A stretch of DNA of 64,000 bases from Geodermatophilaceae bacterium URHB0062 (GTDB taxonomy: Bacteria; Actinomycetota; Actinomycetes; Mycobacteriales; Geodermatophilaceae). Under the pieces are notes generated by a model that saw nothing but the letters and a program-made list of their open reading frames with translations, was not told the origin of the DNA and made no database searches. A program made the translations under genes and the position numbers. Positions 44,595-53,723 of the stretch are shown piece after piece. Location of the stretch: contig JHVO01000012.1 of NCBI GenBank assembly GCA_000620185.1, forward strand, positions 124,001 to 188,000, read 5' to 3'. How positions within the stretch are numbered: position 1 is the first letter of the stretch; each line of letters opens with the position of its first letter.

Positions 44595-45893
44595 GTGACC
44601 ACCACACGCCGCACGTTCGTCCTCGACACCTCCGTCCTCCTCTCCGACCCCGGTGCGCTGCTGCGCTTCGGCGACTCCGACGTGGTGCTCCCGCTCGTCG
44701 TGGTCGGTGAGCTGGAGAACAAGCGCGACCACCCCGAACTGGGCTGGTTCGCCCGGCAGGCCTTGCGGATGCTCGACGACCTGCGCGTGACCCACGGGCG
44801 GCTCGACGCTCCCGTCCCCATCGGTGACGACGGCGGCACGCTGCACGTCGAGCTGAACCACAGCGACCCGTCGGTCCTGCCGGCCGGCTTCCGCAACGAC
44901 AGCAACGACAGCCGGATCATGGTCGTCGCGCTGAACCTGCGCGCCGAGGGCCGGATCGTCAGCCTGATCACGAAGGACGTGCCGCTGCGGGTCAAGGCCG
45001 CCGCGGTCGGGCTCGAGACCGACGACTACCGCGCGCACGACGCGGTCGACGCGGGCTGGACGGGCATGGCCGAGGTCTCCCTGGACGACGCCGAGCTCGA
45101 CGCGCTGTACGAGGACGGCGAGACGTTCGTGCCCGCGGCCGCCGAACTCCCCACGCACACCGGGCTCGTGCTGCTGTCGTCCCGGGGGTCGGCGCTGGGA
45201 CGGGTGACGCCGGACAAACAGGTGCGACTGGTCCGCGGTGACCGCGAGGTGTTCGGGCTGCACGGTCGCTCCGCGGAGCAGCGGATCGCCCTCGACCTGC
45301 TGCTCGACCCGGAGATCGGCATCGTCTCGCTGGGCGGCCGGGCCGGTACCGGCAAGTCGGCGCTGGCGTTGTGCGCGGGCCTGGAGTCGGTCATGGAGCG
45401 GCGGGCCCACAAGAAGGTGGTCATCTTCCGGCCGCTGTACGCCGTCGGCGGCCAGGAGCTCGGCTACCTGCCGGGCAGCGAGAACGAGAAGATGTCGCCC
45501 TGGGCGCAGGCGGTCTACGACACGCTCGGCGCGCTGGTCTCCCCGGCGGTGACCGACGAGATCACCGCGCGCGGGCTGATCGAGGTGCTGCCGCTGACCC
45601 ACATCCGCGGGCGGTCGCTGCACGACTCGTTCGTGATCGTCGACGAGGCGCAGTCGCTCGAGCGGGGGGTGCTGCTCACCGTGCTGTCCCGGCTGGGCTC
45701 GGGCTCGCGGGTGGTGCTCACGCACGACGTCGCGCAGCGGGACAACCTCCGCGTCGGGCGCCACGACGGCGTCACCGCGGTGATCGAGGCGCTCAAGGGG
45801 CACCCATTGTTCAGCCACACGACGCTGACCCGGTCGGAGCGCTCGCCGATCGCCGCACTGGTCACCGAGATGCTCGAGGACCTGCCCTTCTGA
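44595..45893 (+). CDS. PhoH family protein with N-terminal PIN domain
   Basis: A 432-residue protein. Residues 1-150 form a PIN ribonuclease domain ([25 protein letters not shown] and [12 protein letters not shown] supply the acidic residues). Residues 220-430 form a PhoH/helicase-like ATPase with Walker [14 protein letters not shown] and Walker [15 protein letters not shown]-PhoH (PhoH2) proteins of mycobacteria act as RNA helicases and RNases. GTG at 44595 has GGGAG seven bases upstream; the earlier ATG at 44448 gives a Pro/Gly-rich extension without similarity. The probable role is ATP-dependent RNA unwinding and cleavage. Confidence 0.9.
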   Translation: MTTTRRTFVLDTSVLLSDPGALLRFGDSDVVLPLVVVGELENKRDHPELGWFARQALRMLDDLRVTHGRLDAPVPIGDDGGTLHVELNHSDPSVLPAGFRNDSNDSRIMVVALNLRAEGRIVSLITKDVPLRVKAAAVGLETDDYRAHDAVDAGWTGMAEVSLDDAELDALYEDGETFVPAAAELPTHTGLVLLSSRGSALGRVTPDKQVRLVRGDREVFGLHGRSAEQRIALDLLLDPEIGIVSLGGRAGTGKSALALCAGLESVMERRAHKKVVIFRPLYAVGGQELGYLPGSENEKMSPWAQAVYDTLGALVSPAVTDEITARGLIEVLPLTHIRGRSLHDSFVIVDEAQSLERGVLLTVLSRLGSGSRVVLTHDVAQRDNLRVGRHDGVTAVIEALKGHPLFSHTTLTRSERSPIAALVTEMLEDLPF

Positions 45894-45907
45894 GCCCCAG
45901 CTGACCC

Positions 45908-45979
45908 CGCATTGCGGGTGGTGTTCCGGCATTGCGGGTGTTGCAGCACGCGCAATGCGGGAACAACGCCCGCAATGCG
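45908..45979. repeat. 29-base-arm inverted repeat filling the gap between convergent genes
   Basis: Arms at 45908-45936 and 45951-45979 are complementary at 26 of 29 positions around a 14-base loop. The core GCATTGCGGG also occurs as a direct repeat (45909 and 45929). The left arm begins 15 bases after the PhoH stop, and the right arm ends at the base before the stop codon of the next gene. Confidence 0.85.
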
Positions 45980-46915
45980 TCAGCGGCGATGCCGCGCGCC
46001 CCGGTCGAGAGCTCTCTGCACGCGCTGACCCAATGCTGCGGGGACGGAGAGGTCGGACCAGGTCCAGCGCACCACCTCCCAGGCGGCGTCTCGCATGGCA
46101 TCCTCGCGGCGCTTCTCCTCGAAGACAGCGTCTCCCGGGTCTTGGCCGGGGCGGAGCAGGCGGCCGTACTTGATGCGTCCGTCGAACTCCCCGAGCACCC
46201 GCTGTTCCTCCCACGCGAAGTCGGACCGGCCGAGGAAGCTGCCCTCGGAGCCCGTGATGCGCAGCTGCAGTGCCGAGGGCGCGAGCCCGAGCCCGTGCAA
46301 CAGCACGCGGCTGCGACTCTCGCCGACGCTCTCGCTCCGGCCGTCGGCGAAAGCGACCACGCGCGCGGCATGCCGGCTCCCGCGCGTGCCCGCGATGTCC
46401 ATCAGGCGCTGCTGGAGGACGGGCAGGGACAGCAGCCCCTCGTGAAGGGCGGCGTCCACGGTCACCACGGCCGGCTGGAACGGGAGGCTCCGCGCAAGGT
46501 CCAGGATGGTCCTGGCCACGTCGGTGACCGTGTGACCGCCCACCGTCTTCACCTCGTCGTCACGCAGCCGAGCGACGTGGCACCGGAGGGGGCCGGTCGT
46601 CTGGCTCGAGGCCCCCGGACGGCGTGTGATGTGCACCTGGTCGAGGGGAGCGCCCCAGAGCGGCAGGCCGAGGAGCACCGCTGCCGACTGGTGGCTGACG
46701 ACGGCGGGCCGACGCAGGCCGGCCACGGTCGCTGCGATCTGGAGCGCGTGCCGGGCGACGACGGCCGTGGGCAGCTGCCCGTCCAGGTAGGCGCCGCGAC
46801 GCATGCGAACCAGCTGGCTGCTCCGGACGAGCCGGGCCAGCTCCTCATCGGAACGACCATCGGCGATCAGGTCACGACGAAGGAGGATGCGTTCCCGGGG
46901 CGGCATGTCGTGCAT
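45980..46915 (-). CDS. AbiEi-like / DUF559-type protein
   Basis: A 311-residue protein. The N-terminal 90 residues (RDLIADGRSDEELARLVRSS, LVRMRRGAYL) resemble the winged-helix domain of AbiEi-type antitoxins. The middle has VSHQSAAVLLGLPLWG, GHTVTDVARTILDLAR and VTVDAALHEGLLS. The C-terminal part (FLGRSDFAWEEQRVLGEFDGRIKYGR and KRREDAMRDAAWEVVRWTWSDL) resembles the Vsr/DUF559 nuclease-like fold seen in many such actinobacterial proteins. In type IV toxin-antitoxin systems AbiEi partners with the nucleotidyltransferase AbiEii; no such gene is adjacent. It is an orphan protein. Confidence 0.82.
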   Translation of the reverse strand: MHDMPPRERILLRRDLIADGRSDEELARLVRSSQLVRMRRGAYLDGQLPTAVVARHALQIAATVAGLRRPAVVSHQSAAVLLGLPLWGAPLDQVHITRRPGASSQTTGPLRCHVARLRDDEVKTVGGHTVTDVARTILDLARSLPFQPAVVTVDAALHEGLLSLPVLQQRLMDIAGTRGSRHAARVVAFADGRSESVGESRSRVLLHGLGLAPSALQLRITGSEGSFLGRSDFAWEEQRVLGEFDGRIKYGRLLRPGQDPGDAVFEEKRREDAMRDAAWEVVRWTWSDLSVPAALGQRVQRALDRGARHRR

Positions 46916-47010
46916 GTCCGAGACGCTGCCGTCGTCTCACGTCATGGCACGGGCCGCCGGCCGATCCGTGGACGAACGCGTGACCTGTGGACAGGGCCAG
47001 AGGACGCCGA

Positions 47011-47262
47011 TCAGACGGCGGGGGAGCGCTCGCTCTCCACGGACGCCGGCTCGGACCCCTCCTCGTTGAGAGGGTCGGCGGCGACCACCCGCGGCGTGCT
47101 CGCCAGGCGCAGAACGGTCACGACGCCCCAGCCGGCCGCAAGGCACCAGAGCACCCGGATGACGACCTCCTCGGCCGAGAAGTCGCCGCGCAGTCCCATC
47201 GCGAGCACCGGCACGGACAGCAGCAGGCCCACGAGGACGACGTCCCCCCGCAGCGGATTCAT
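47011..47262 (-). CDS. Small two-segment membrane protein at the end of the flagellar block
   Basis: An 83-residue protein with two hydrophobic segments (VVLVGLLLSVPVLAMGL and VIRVLWCLAAGWGVVTVLRL) and an acidic tail. Its ATG overlaps the stop of the FlhF-like gene by 4 bases (ATGA), so it is the last gene of the flagellar transcription unit. No known family; it may support the export apparatus. Confidence 0.7.
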   Translation of the reverse strand: MNPLRGDVVLVGLLLSVPVLAMGLRGDFSAEEVVIRVLWCLAAGWGVVTVLRLASTPRVVAADPLNEEGSEPASVESERSPAV

Positions 47263-50200
47263 GAGTGCGTGCCCTCCAGGCGCTCACACAGCAGCGACGC
47301 CCAGCGGTGCGGGGTCGCACGGACGCCGTCGAGCAGGGCAACAGGAGCCGCCACGCGACGGAGGACGGCGGCCGGGTCGGCCGACAGGTCGGTGTCCTGC
47401 ACGATGAGCGCGTCGACCCGGGACAGGCCCGCCAGCCACGGCGAGAGGTCCTCGGGCTTGCGGGTCGCCTCCACGACGGCCCACACCGCGACCGGTGACC
47501 AGATCGTGAGCATCTGCGCCATCCAGTAGGCGTCGGTGCGCAGGGGCGCGTCCACGGCGACGATCGTGACCGTGCCGGCGTTCGCGGCGGCCTGACGCCG
47601 GTCGATCGCGGCGTCCGTGGTGGCCACGCGGCTGCCCTCCGGCGCCAGGCCGACGAGATCACCCCGCGTGGCCCACTGGACCCTCTCCGGGTCGAGCCGC
47701 ATTGAGACCGCCAGCGCCCGGGCCGCCCGCAGCGTCTCGATGCCCGGGCCGACGACGAAGAGGACCTCACCCGGGCCGGTGGGCACCTCGGGCGCAGGGG
47801 GAAGTCGCAGACCGAGCGCCCGCGTCAGCGCGGCATAGGTGCCGTGGACGGCGACCTGCTCGGCGAAACCGTCACCCAGCAGTCCGGCGGGCAGACCGAG
47901 CATCGCCAGCCGGGCGAGGACGTGGCCGGGGCCGGTGGTGGCCTCGCTGCGGGGCTCGACCGGCTCGACCGGCTCGACGGCATGGATCGGTTCGACGGTC
48001 GGCTCGACAGGCTCGGCCGGCTCGACGGCCTCGATCGGCTCGACGGCCGCCTCGACCGAGGGCTCCGCCGGCTCCTCCACCGACTCGGTGGCCGGGGACT
48101 CGCCCAGCGACTCGGCGGAGGACTCCGCAGCCGTCTCCGTGGCGTCGGTCGGTTCCGCGGACCCCGACGGCTCCGGCGGCGCGACCAGCGGAACGACGGG
48201 CAGCCGGGTCACGGTCGCCAGGGCGCTCTCGGACGGGGCCGGCGCAACGAACTCCCGCGTCTCGTCGGCGGGAGCCGTCGTAGCGGGCGGCGGGGCCGAT
48301 GCGGCGGCCGGGGGCACGGACGGACGGGCTCGCGGCAGCCGCGCCGGCGGAACCGGCGGACGGCCGCGTCCGCGCGTGCCCGGCAGTGGGGGGAGGAGCG
48401 ACAGCGGCGGCATCACCGTGGTCGCGTCCAGGCTCAGTGGCGCGGGGTCGCTGGCGGTGCGCGCCAGGAGCGGGCCGAGCTCCAGCAGCGGGCGCTCGTC
48501 GTCAGGTGTCGCCACGGTCTCCTCGGCGGGAGCGTCCTCGGCGAGAGTGTCGGATGCGACGCTGTCCGACGCCGTCGCCTCGTCGGCGGCCGGCTCGCTC
48601 GCAGGCTCCGGCAGCACGGCCTCGACCGGCTCGGGGACGCCGTCCACGGCCGGCTCGGGGACGACGTCCTCGAAGACGTCGTCCAGGGCATCGAGGGCCA
48701 CGTCCTGGACGCCCTCGTGAACGACCGCCTCGGGAACGACGACCTCGGGACCGACGATCTCGTCCTCCGCCTGCGGGGCGAGGGGCGCGGACTCCTCCGC
48801 CGGCGTCCCGAACAGCGACCAGGACGTCCGGCCGGCATCCGCCGCGGGGTCCCGCCTCGTCACCTCGGCCCAGATGGGGGCGTCGGCCTGCACACGGCGG
48901 GGCGCGACGTCGGCCCACAGGGGCGACTGCGACGCGATGTCGTGCCAGGTGGGGGCAGTCCACGACGGGGCGACCGGGTCGGGCCCGAAGAGCTCCACCC
49001 GGGTGTCGCTCACGGCCGGGGCCCAGTCCGGCTCGCGAGGAGCGGGGCGCTGGACCAGGGGCGCGGGCACAGCGGGAAGCTCGGCCGCGGGGAGGACCAC
49101 CGCCGGGGTCACCACGGGAGGCGGCTCCACAGGAGGCGGCTCCACGGCGGGCAGCTCCATGGCGGGCGGCTCCACAGGAAGCAGCTCCACGACGGGCAGC
49201 TCGACGGCGGGCAGCTCCGCGGCGGCGAGCGTCACCACGGGGATGTCGACGGCGGTGTCCATGGCCGCCTCACGGGCATGCTCCGCGGCGTCGTCGTCCA
49301 CAGCCACGTCGGCGACCAGGTTCGGCAGCGCGAGGTCGGGCTCGGTGAGGGCGGTCTGCGGAGAGGCCCCGGCGAGCACCTTCCGCAGGATGCCGGCGAG
49401 CGCCTCGTCGGAGTGACCCTGCGCGAGCGCCGACCGGAGCACCTCCGCGATGGCCTCCTCGCGCGAGGAGTCGGGCCCCGTCGCGACCTCGGGCGCGGCG
49501 GCCCAGGCGGGCACCTCCGCAGGCTGGACCTCGGGCATGGAGGGCGGCGCGATGACCTGATCTCCCACCGTTTCCTCCTCCTGGCGCGCCGGAGGCGACG
49601 GCACCGATGGTTCTGCTGCGCGAACGGGCCCCGACCAGGTCGGCCACGGCCCCACGCGAGTGGGCGACGGCGCGGGCGAGGCCGCCGCCGGCTGCTCGAG
49701 TGCTTCCTCGACCGCCTGGCGCACGTCCCGGTCCCCGGACACCATCCGGGCCAGCGCCGCGGTGAAGGGGGACGGCGCCACGGGGGCGACCGGGGCGTCG
49801 TCCTCGTCGTACTCGGCAACGTCGTCGACGAGGTCGTCGTCCTCGTCGTCGTCCTCGTCGTGGACGGCCTGCAACGACTCGCGTGCCGACCGCACGACCG
49901 CCGCTCGCGGGAACGACAGCCGGCCGTAGGCCGGTTCGGCGGGCTGCGCCTCGGCGGCCAGCAGCCCGACCAGCTCGCTGAGCCGGGCCTCGTCGGCGGT
50001 CTGCGCAGTGCGCGGCGCCGGTTCGGCGGGCGCGCGCACCACGGGGGCCGGGCGGGCCGGCGCCTCGTCGCGGTCGGGACTGCGCCGCGACTCGGCGGGC
50101 GACTCGGAGAACGACGTGGCCGCAGCCGCGTAGGCCGCCGCGCCGTTGCGCGCGGGTGCCGTCGGGCGGGCCGTGGCAGGCGCCGCGGAGGCCAGGGGTG

Positions 50201-50411
50201 ACGACGTCGACGCCCGCCCGGAGGGGACCGGCGGACGGGCACCCGGATCGGGCGCGACCTCGGCGACGTAGCGCTCGGTGGCGAAGAATCCCAGGACGCC
50301 GCCGGAGCGGACGCGGCGCACCCCGACCACCCGGGCCGAGGGGCCGAACTGTTCGCGGGCGGCAGCGATCGCGTCGTCGCGCGTGGCCGCCTCAACGGAT
50401 CGCAACGGCAC
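47259..50411 (-). CDS. Giant FlhF-like protein with degenerate GTPase domain
   Basis: A 1050-residue protein directly downstream of flhA, where flhF normally lies. The N-terminus (RSVEAATRDDAIAAAREQFG, then RSGGVLGFFATERYVAEV) is the FlhF N-terminal domain. Residues about 55-800 are low-complexity Ala/Pro/Glu/Val-rich, with runs such as VELPVVELLPVEPP and EPIEAVEPAEPVEP. The last 240 residues resemble the FlhF NG domain, with VLFVVGPGIETLRAARALA where the P-loop GxxGxGKT should be, and later VTIVAVDAPLRTDAYW. It therefore probably cannot hydrolyse GTP. FlhF (usually 370-450 residues) places polar flagella. GTG start overlaps flhA by 20 bases. Confidence 0.8.
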   Translation of the reverse strand: MPLRSVEAATRDDAIAAAREQFGPSARVVGVRRVRSGGVLGFFATERYVAEVAPDPGARPPVPSGRASTSSPLASAAPATARPTAPARNGAAAYAAAATSFSESPAESRRSPDRDEAPARPAPVVRAPAEPAPRTAQTADEARLSELVGLLAAEAQPAEPAYGRLSFPRAAVVRSARESLQAVHDEDDDEDDDLVDDVAEYDEDDAPVAPVAPSPFTAALARMVSGDRDVRQAVEEALEQPAAASPAPSPTRVGPWPTWSGPVRAAEPSVPSPPARQEEETVGDQVIAPPSMPEVQPAEVPAWAAAPEVATGPDSSREEAIAEVLRSALAQGHSDEALAGILRKVLAGASPQTALTEPDLALPNLVADVAVDDDAAEHAREAAMDTAVDIPVVTLAAAELPAVELPVVELLPVEPPAMELPAVEPPPVEPPPVVTPAVVLPAAELPAVPAPLVQRPAPREPDWAPAVSDTRVELFGPDPVAPSWTAPTWHDIASQSPLWADVAPRRVQADAPIWAEVTRRDPAADAGRTSWSLFGTPAEESAPLAPQAEDEIVGPEVVVPEAVVHEGVQDVALDALDDVFEDVVPEPAVDGVPEPVEAVLPEPASEPAADEATASDSVASDTLAEDAPAEETVATPDDERPLLELGPLLARTASDPAPLSLDATTVMPPLSLLPPLPGTRGRGRPPVPPARLPRARPSVPPAAASAPPPATTAPADETREFVAPAPSESALATVTRLPVVPLVAPPEPSGSAEPTDATETAAESSAESLGESPATESVEEPAEPSVEAAVEPIEAVEPAEPVEPTVEPIHAVEPVEPVEPRSEATTGPGHVLARLAMLGLPAGLLGDGFAEQVAVHGTYAALTRALGLRLPPAPEVPTGPGEVLFVVGPGIETLRAARALAVSMRLDPERVQWATRGDLVGLAPEGSRVATTDAAIDRRQAAANAGTVTIVAVDAPLRTDAYWMAQMLTIWSPVAVWAVVEATRKPEDLSPWLAGLSRVDALIVQDTDLSADPAAVLRRVAAPVALLDGVRATPHRWASLLCERLEGTHS

Positions 50412-52437
50412 CGCTCACGACTCCCAGCGACTCGATCTGCGCTGTCCGGGACACCTCGGCGTAGGAGATCACCGGAAGCCTGGGCAGGACCTGGCGCATC
50501 AGCCGCGCGAGGGCCGCGCGGATCTGGGGGGAGCACACCAGGACCGGGGAGAGTCCCGACCGCTCGGCGTCCTCGAGCAACCCGCCGCACCCGTGCACGA
50601 GGGCGTCGACCGAGCCGGCGTCCAGCGCCAGGACGGCGCCGGCGTCGCTCTGCCGGAGGGACTCCAGGAGCCGCTGCTCGAAGGCAGGGTCGAGGGTGAA
50701 CACGTGCAGCCGCTCGTCGGGGGTCACGTACGGGTGGCTGATCGCCGAGCCGAGCGCGTTCCGCGCAGCCTCGACCAGACCGTCGAGATCGGTCGACTGC
50801 TTCGCACGCACAGAGAGTGCCTCGAAGATGCGGACCAGGTCCCGGATCGACACGCCCTCGGTGAGCAACGCGTGCAACACGCGTTGCACCTCTCCCAGGG
50901 TGAGCAGCGTGGGGGTCAGTTCCTCGACCACGATCGGGTGCGTGCGGCGCACCATCTCGACCAGGAGCCGGACGTCCTCGCGGCCGAGCAGGTCGGCGGC
51001 GTTCTGGCGGACGACCTCGGCGAGGTGCGTGGTGATGACCGACGAACGGTCGACGACGGTGGCGCCGGCCATCTCCGCCTGACGCTGGAGCTCGACCGGC
51101 ACCCACTTGGCCGCCAGCCCGAACACCGGCTCGCGGGTCGCCTTGCCCGGGATGCCGTCGAGGTTGTCGCCGATCGCGAGCACGGTGCCGGCCGGTGAGA
51201 TGCCCTTGGCGGCCGGGACGCCGTTGAGCCAGATGACGTACTGCGAGCCGGGCAGGTCGAGGTTGTCACGGGTCCGCACGAGCGGGATGACCAGGCCGGT
51301 GTCCATGGCGACCTTGCGGCGCAGCGCCTTCACGCGGTCGAGCAGGTCACCGCCGCGGGCGGTGTCGACGAGGTCGACCAGGTCGAAGGCGACCTCGAGC
51401 TCGAGGGGGTCGACCCGCATCTTCTCGGCGATCGCCTCGGGGGAGTCGGGCTTGGGCTCGTTGTCGGCGGCGGCCGCGGCGGCCTCGGCGTCCGGGTCGA
51501 CCTCGGGCGCCTCCGACATGCGGGAGGCCATGACGAGGAAGACGGTGCCGATCACGAGGAAGGGCAGCTTGGGCAGACCGGGGATCAGGCAGAGCGCGAT
51601 GGCCGCGCCGCCGGCGATCCGGACGGGCTGCTTGAAGCGGCCGAGCTGGCTGAGCAGGTCGGTGCCCATGTCTCCGTCGGACGCCGACCGGGTGACGATG
51701 ATGCCGGTCGCGGTGGAGAGCAGCAGGGCCGGGATCTGCGAGACCAGGCCGTCGCCGACGGTCAGCAGGGAGAAGGTCGAGACGGCCTCGCCGGGGGCCA
51801 TGCCGCGCTGGATCACGCCGATCGCGAAGCCGCCGATCAGGTTGATCAGCGTCACGATGATGCCGGCCATCGCGTCGCCCTTGACGAACTTCGACGCACC
51901 GTCCATCGAGCCGTAGAAGTCGGCCTCGGCGGTGACCTCGTGGCGGCGCCTGCGGGCCTGGGCCTCGTTGATCAGGCCGGCGTTGAGGTCGGCGTCGATC
52001 GCCATCTGCTTGCCGGGCATGGCGTCGAGGGTGAAGCGGGCACCCACCTCGGCCACGCGCCCCGCACCGTTCGTGATCACGACGAACTGGATGATCGTGA
52101 GGATCACGAAGATCACGAGGCCGACGACGAGCGAGCCGCCGATCACGAAGTGGCCGAACGCCTCGATGACCTTGCCGGCGTAGCCGTCGGTGAGCACCAG
52201 GCGGGTCGACGACACGTTCAGCGCCAGCCGGAACAGCGTGGCGATGAGGATCAGCGACGGGAAGACGGCGAAGTCGAGCGGCTTCCTGATCTGCATCGCG
52301 ACCAGCAGGATCAGCAGCGACGCGGTGATGTTGAGCCCGAGCAGCAGGTCGATGACGGCGGCCGGGAGCGGCACCACCAGCATGAGGACGATGGCCACCA
52401 CGCCGATGGGCACGGCCATCTTGCCGATGCCCTTCAC
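50392..52437 (-). CDS. flhA: Flagellar biosynthesis protein FlhA
   Basis: A 681-residue protein, the usual length. The N-terminal 330 residues carry about eight membrane segments of the export gate, including LFRLALNVSSTRLVL and the FHIPEP-like loop region ALDAMPGKQMAIDADLNAGLI. A linker (EAAAAAADNEPKPDSPEAIA) leads to the large cytoplasmic domain that forms the nonameric ring and docks chaperone-substrate complexes (VIWLNGVPAAKGI, DRSSVITTHLAEVVRQNAADLLGREDV). ATG start. It is separated from flhB by a long perfect hairpin. Confidence 0.96.
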   Translation of the reverse strand: MKGIGKMAVPIGVVAIVLMLVVPLPAAVIDLLLGLNITASLLILLVAMQIRKPLDFAVFPSLILIATLFRLALNVSSTRLVLTDGYAGKVIEAFGHFVIGGSLVVGLVIFVILTIIQFVVITNGAGRVAEVGARFTLDAMPGKQMAIDADLNAGLINEAQARRRRHEVTAEADFYGSMDGASKFVKGDAMAGIIVTLINLIGGFAIGVIQRGMAPGEAVSTFSLLTVGDGLVSQIPALLLSTATGIIVTRSASDGDMGTDLLSQLGRFKQPVRIAGGAAIALCLIPGLPKLPFLVIGTVFLVMASRMSEAPEVDPDAEAAAAAADNEPKPDSPEAIAEKMRVDPLELEVAFDLVDLVDTARGGDLLDRVKALRRKVAMDTGLVIPLVRTRDNLDLPGSQYVIWLNGVPAAKGISPAGTVLAIGDNLDGIPGKATREPVFGLAAKWVPVELQRQAEMAGATVVDRSSVITTHLAEVVRQNAADLLGREDVRLLVEMVRRTHPIVVEELTPTLLTLGEVQRVLHALLTEGVSIRDLVRIFEALSVRAKQSTDLDGLVEAARNALGSAISHPYVTPDERLHVFTLDPAFEQRLLESLRQSDAGAVLALDAGSVDALVHGCGGLLEDAERSGLSPVLVCSPQIRAALARLMRQVLPRLPVISYAEVSRTAQIESLGVVSGAVAIR

Positions 52438-52513
52438 GCGCCCGCCTCGCGGGTCGGGGACGGCGGGCGGCTCACGCTGTTCTCATCGGCAGCCCCGCCG
52501 ACCACCGGTACCG

Positions 52514-52574
52514 CGCGAGATCTGCACACTCGTGGCGGTCAGCGGCTGATGGCCACGAGTGTGCAGATCTCGCG
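52514..52574. repeat. 23-bp perfect inverted repeat between flhB and flhA
   Basis: Arms at 52514-52536 and 52552-52574 are exact complements (CGCGAGATCTGCACACTCGTGGC) around a 15-base loop. The repeat fills the 140-base gap between the flhB stop and flhA start, the only large gap in that part of the operon, and could attenuate flhA transcription. Confidence 0.9.
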
Positions 52575-52577
52575 GGC

Positions 52578-53723
52578 TCAGGCGGCGGCCGGACGGCGGC
52601 GGCCGGCCTTGGGCAGCCCGTCGAGGGCGGGTGCCTCGAACCCGGGCCGGTGGAACCCGCCCCGCACCCCGCGGGCACCGAGGTGCATGACGAAGGCGAG
52701 CACGCGCGCGACCGCGGTGAACAGCTGCGGCGGCACCTCCTGGCCCAGGTCGCACGAGGCGTGCAGCGCACGCGCGAGCGGGATGTCCTGCACCATCGGC
52801 ACCCGCGCCTCCTCGGCGATCGCGCGCAGCCGGGCCGCGACCTCGCCGGCGCCCTTCGCGACCACCCGCGGCGCGCCGCGCGTGGGGTCGTACTTCAGCG
52901 CCACGGCCACATGGGTCGGGTTGACCAGCAGGACGTCGGCCTCGCGGGCCTCGCTCATCATGCGGTTGCGCGACATCGACATCTGGATCCCGCGGCGGTG
53001 CGCCTTCATGTGCGGGTCGCCCTCGGACTGCTTGTGCTCCTGCTGGATCTCGTACTTGCTCATCTTCAGCTTCTTCATCGTCTTCATCCGCACGACCACG
53101 TAGTCGGCGACGGCGATGATCAGGCCGGTGATCGCGACGACCCGGAACATGAGGATCGCCGAGGCGGCGAACGTGTCGGTCACCGCCGACAGGGGCAGCG
53201 CACCGGCGGAGGAGACCAGCGTCTGCGCGCGGTCGCTGGTGACGATGACGACGATGCCGAGGGCCGCCGTCTTGATCAGCGCCTTGATCGACTCCCAGAT
53301 GCCCTGGGTGCCGAACATGCGCTTGATGCCGGGGAAGGGGTTGAGCTTCTTCAACGTCGGCTTCATCGCCTTGGTGGCGAAGGTGACGCCGCCCTGCGCG
53401 GCCGAGGCGAGCGTGCCGACGAGCATCATGCCGAGCCCCATCGGCAGCACCGTCGACATGAACGCGCTCAGCGCCTGGCCCATCAGGTCCGAGAGCGCAC
53501 CCGGTTCGGGGTTCGAGGCGATCGAGCCGATCTGGATGAAGAGCTTCCGGACCGACTCGAACGCATCGCCGACCATCATCGGCAGCAGGACGCTCGCCGT
53601 CGCGACCCCCAGCCACGTCCCCAGCTCCTGGGTACGTGGGATCTGCCCCTCCTTGCGCGCCTTCTTCAGGCGCTGGGGAGTCGGCTTCTCTGTCTTCTCA
53701 CCTCCGGGACCGTCGGCGGCCAT
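52578..53723 (-). CDS. flhB: Flagellar biosynthesis protein FlhB
   Basis: A 381-residue export-gate protein. The N-terminus KTEKPTPQRLKKARKEGQIPR is the family hallmark. Four membrane segments follow, and the cytoplasmic domain has the autocleavage site VNPTHVAVALKY (cleavage between Asn and Pro), which switches export from rod/hook to filament substrates. The C-terminal tail is basic. Its ATG shares one base with the fliR stop (TGATG). Confidence 0.96.
   Translation of the reverse strand: MAADGPGGEKTEKPTPQRLKKARKEGQIPRTQELGTWLGVATASVLLPMMVGDAFESVRKLFIQIGSIASNPEPGALSDLMGQALSAFMSTVLPMGLGMMLVGTLASAAQGGVTFATKAMKPTLKKLNPFPGIKRMFGTQGIWESIKALIKTAALGIVVIVTSDRAQTLVSSAGALPLSAVTDTFAASAILMFRVVAITGLIIAVADYVVVRMKTMKKLKMSKYEIQQEHKQSEGDPHMKAHRRGIQMSMSRNRMMSEAREADVLLVNPTHVAVALKYDPTRGAPRVVAKGAGEVAARLRAIAEEARVPMVQDIPLARALHASCDLGQEVPPQLFTAVARVLAFVMHLGARGVRGGFHRPGFEAPALDGLPKAGRRRPAAA

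Noticed and set aside
47844-50201. A 785-codon open frame on the plus strand opposite the FlhF-like gene
   Set aside because: Its Arg/Gly/His-rich composition is the complement of the Pro/Ala/Glu codons of the real gene; no domain is recognisable and it crosses the conserved FlhF ends.
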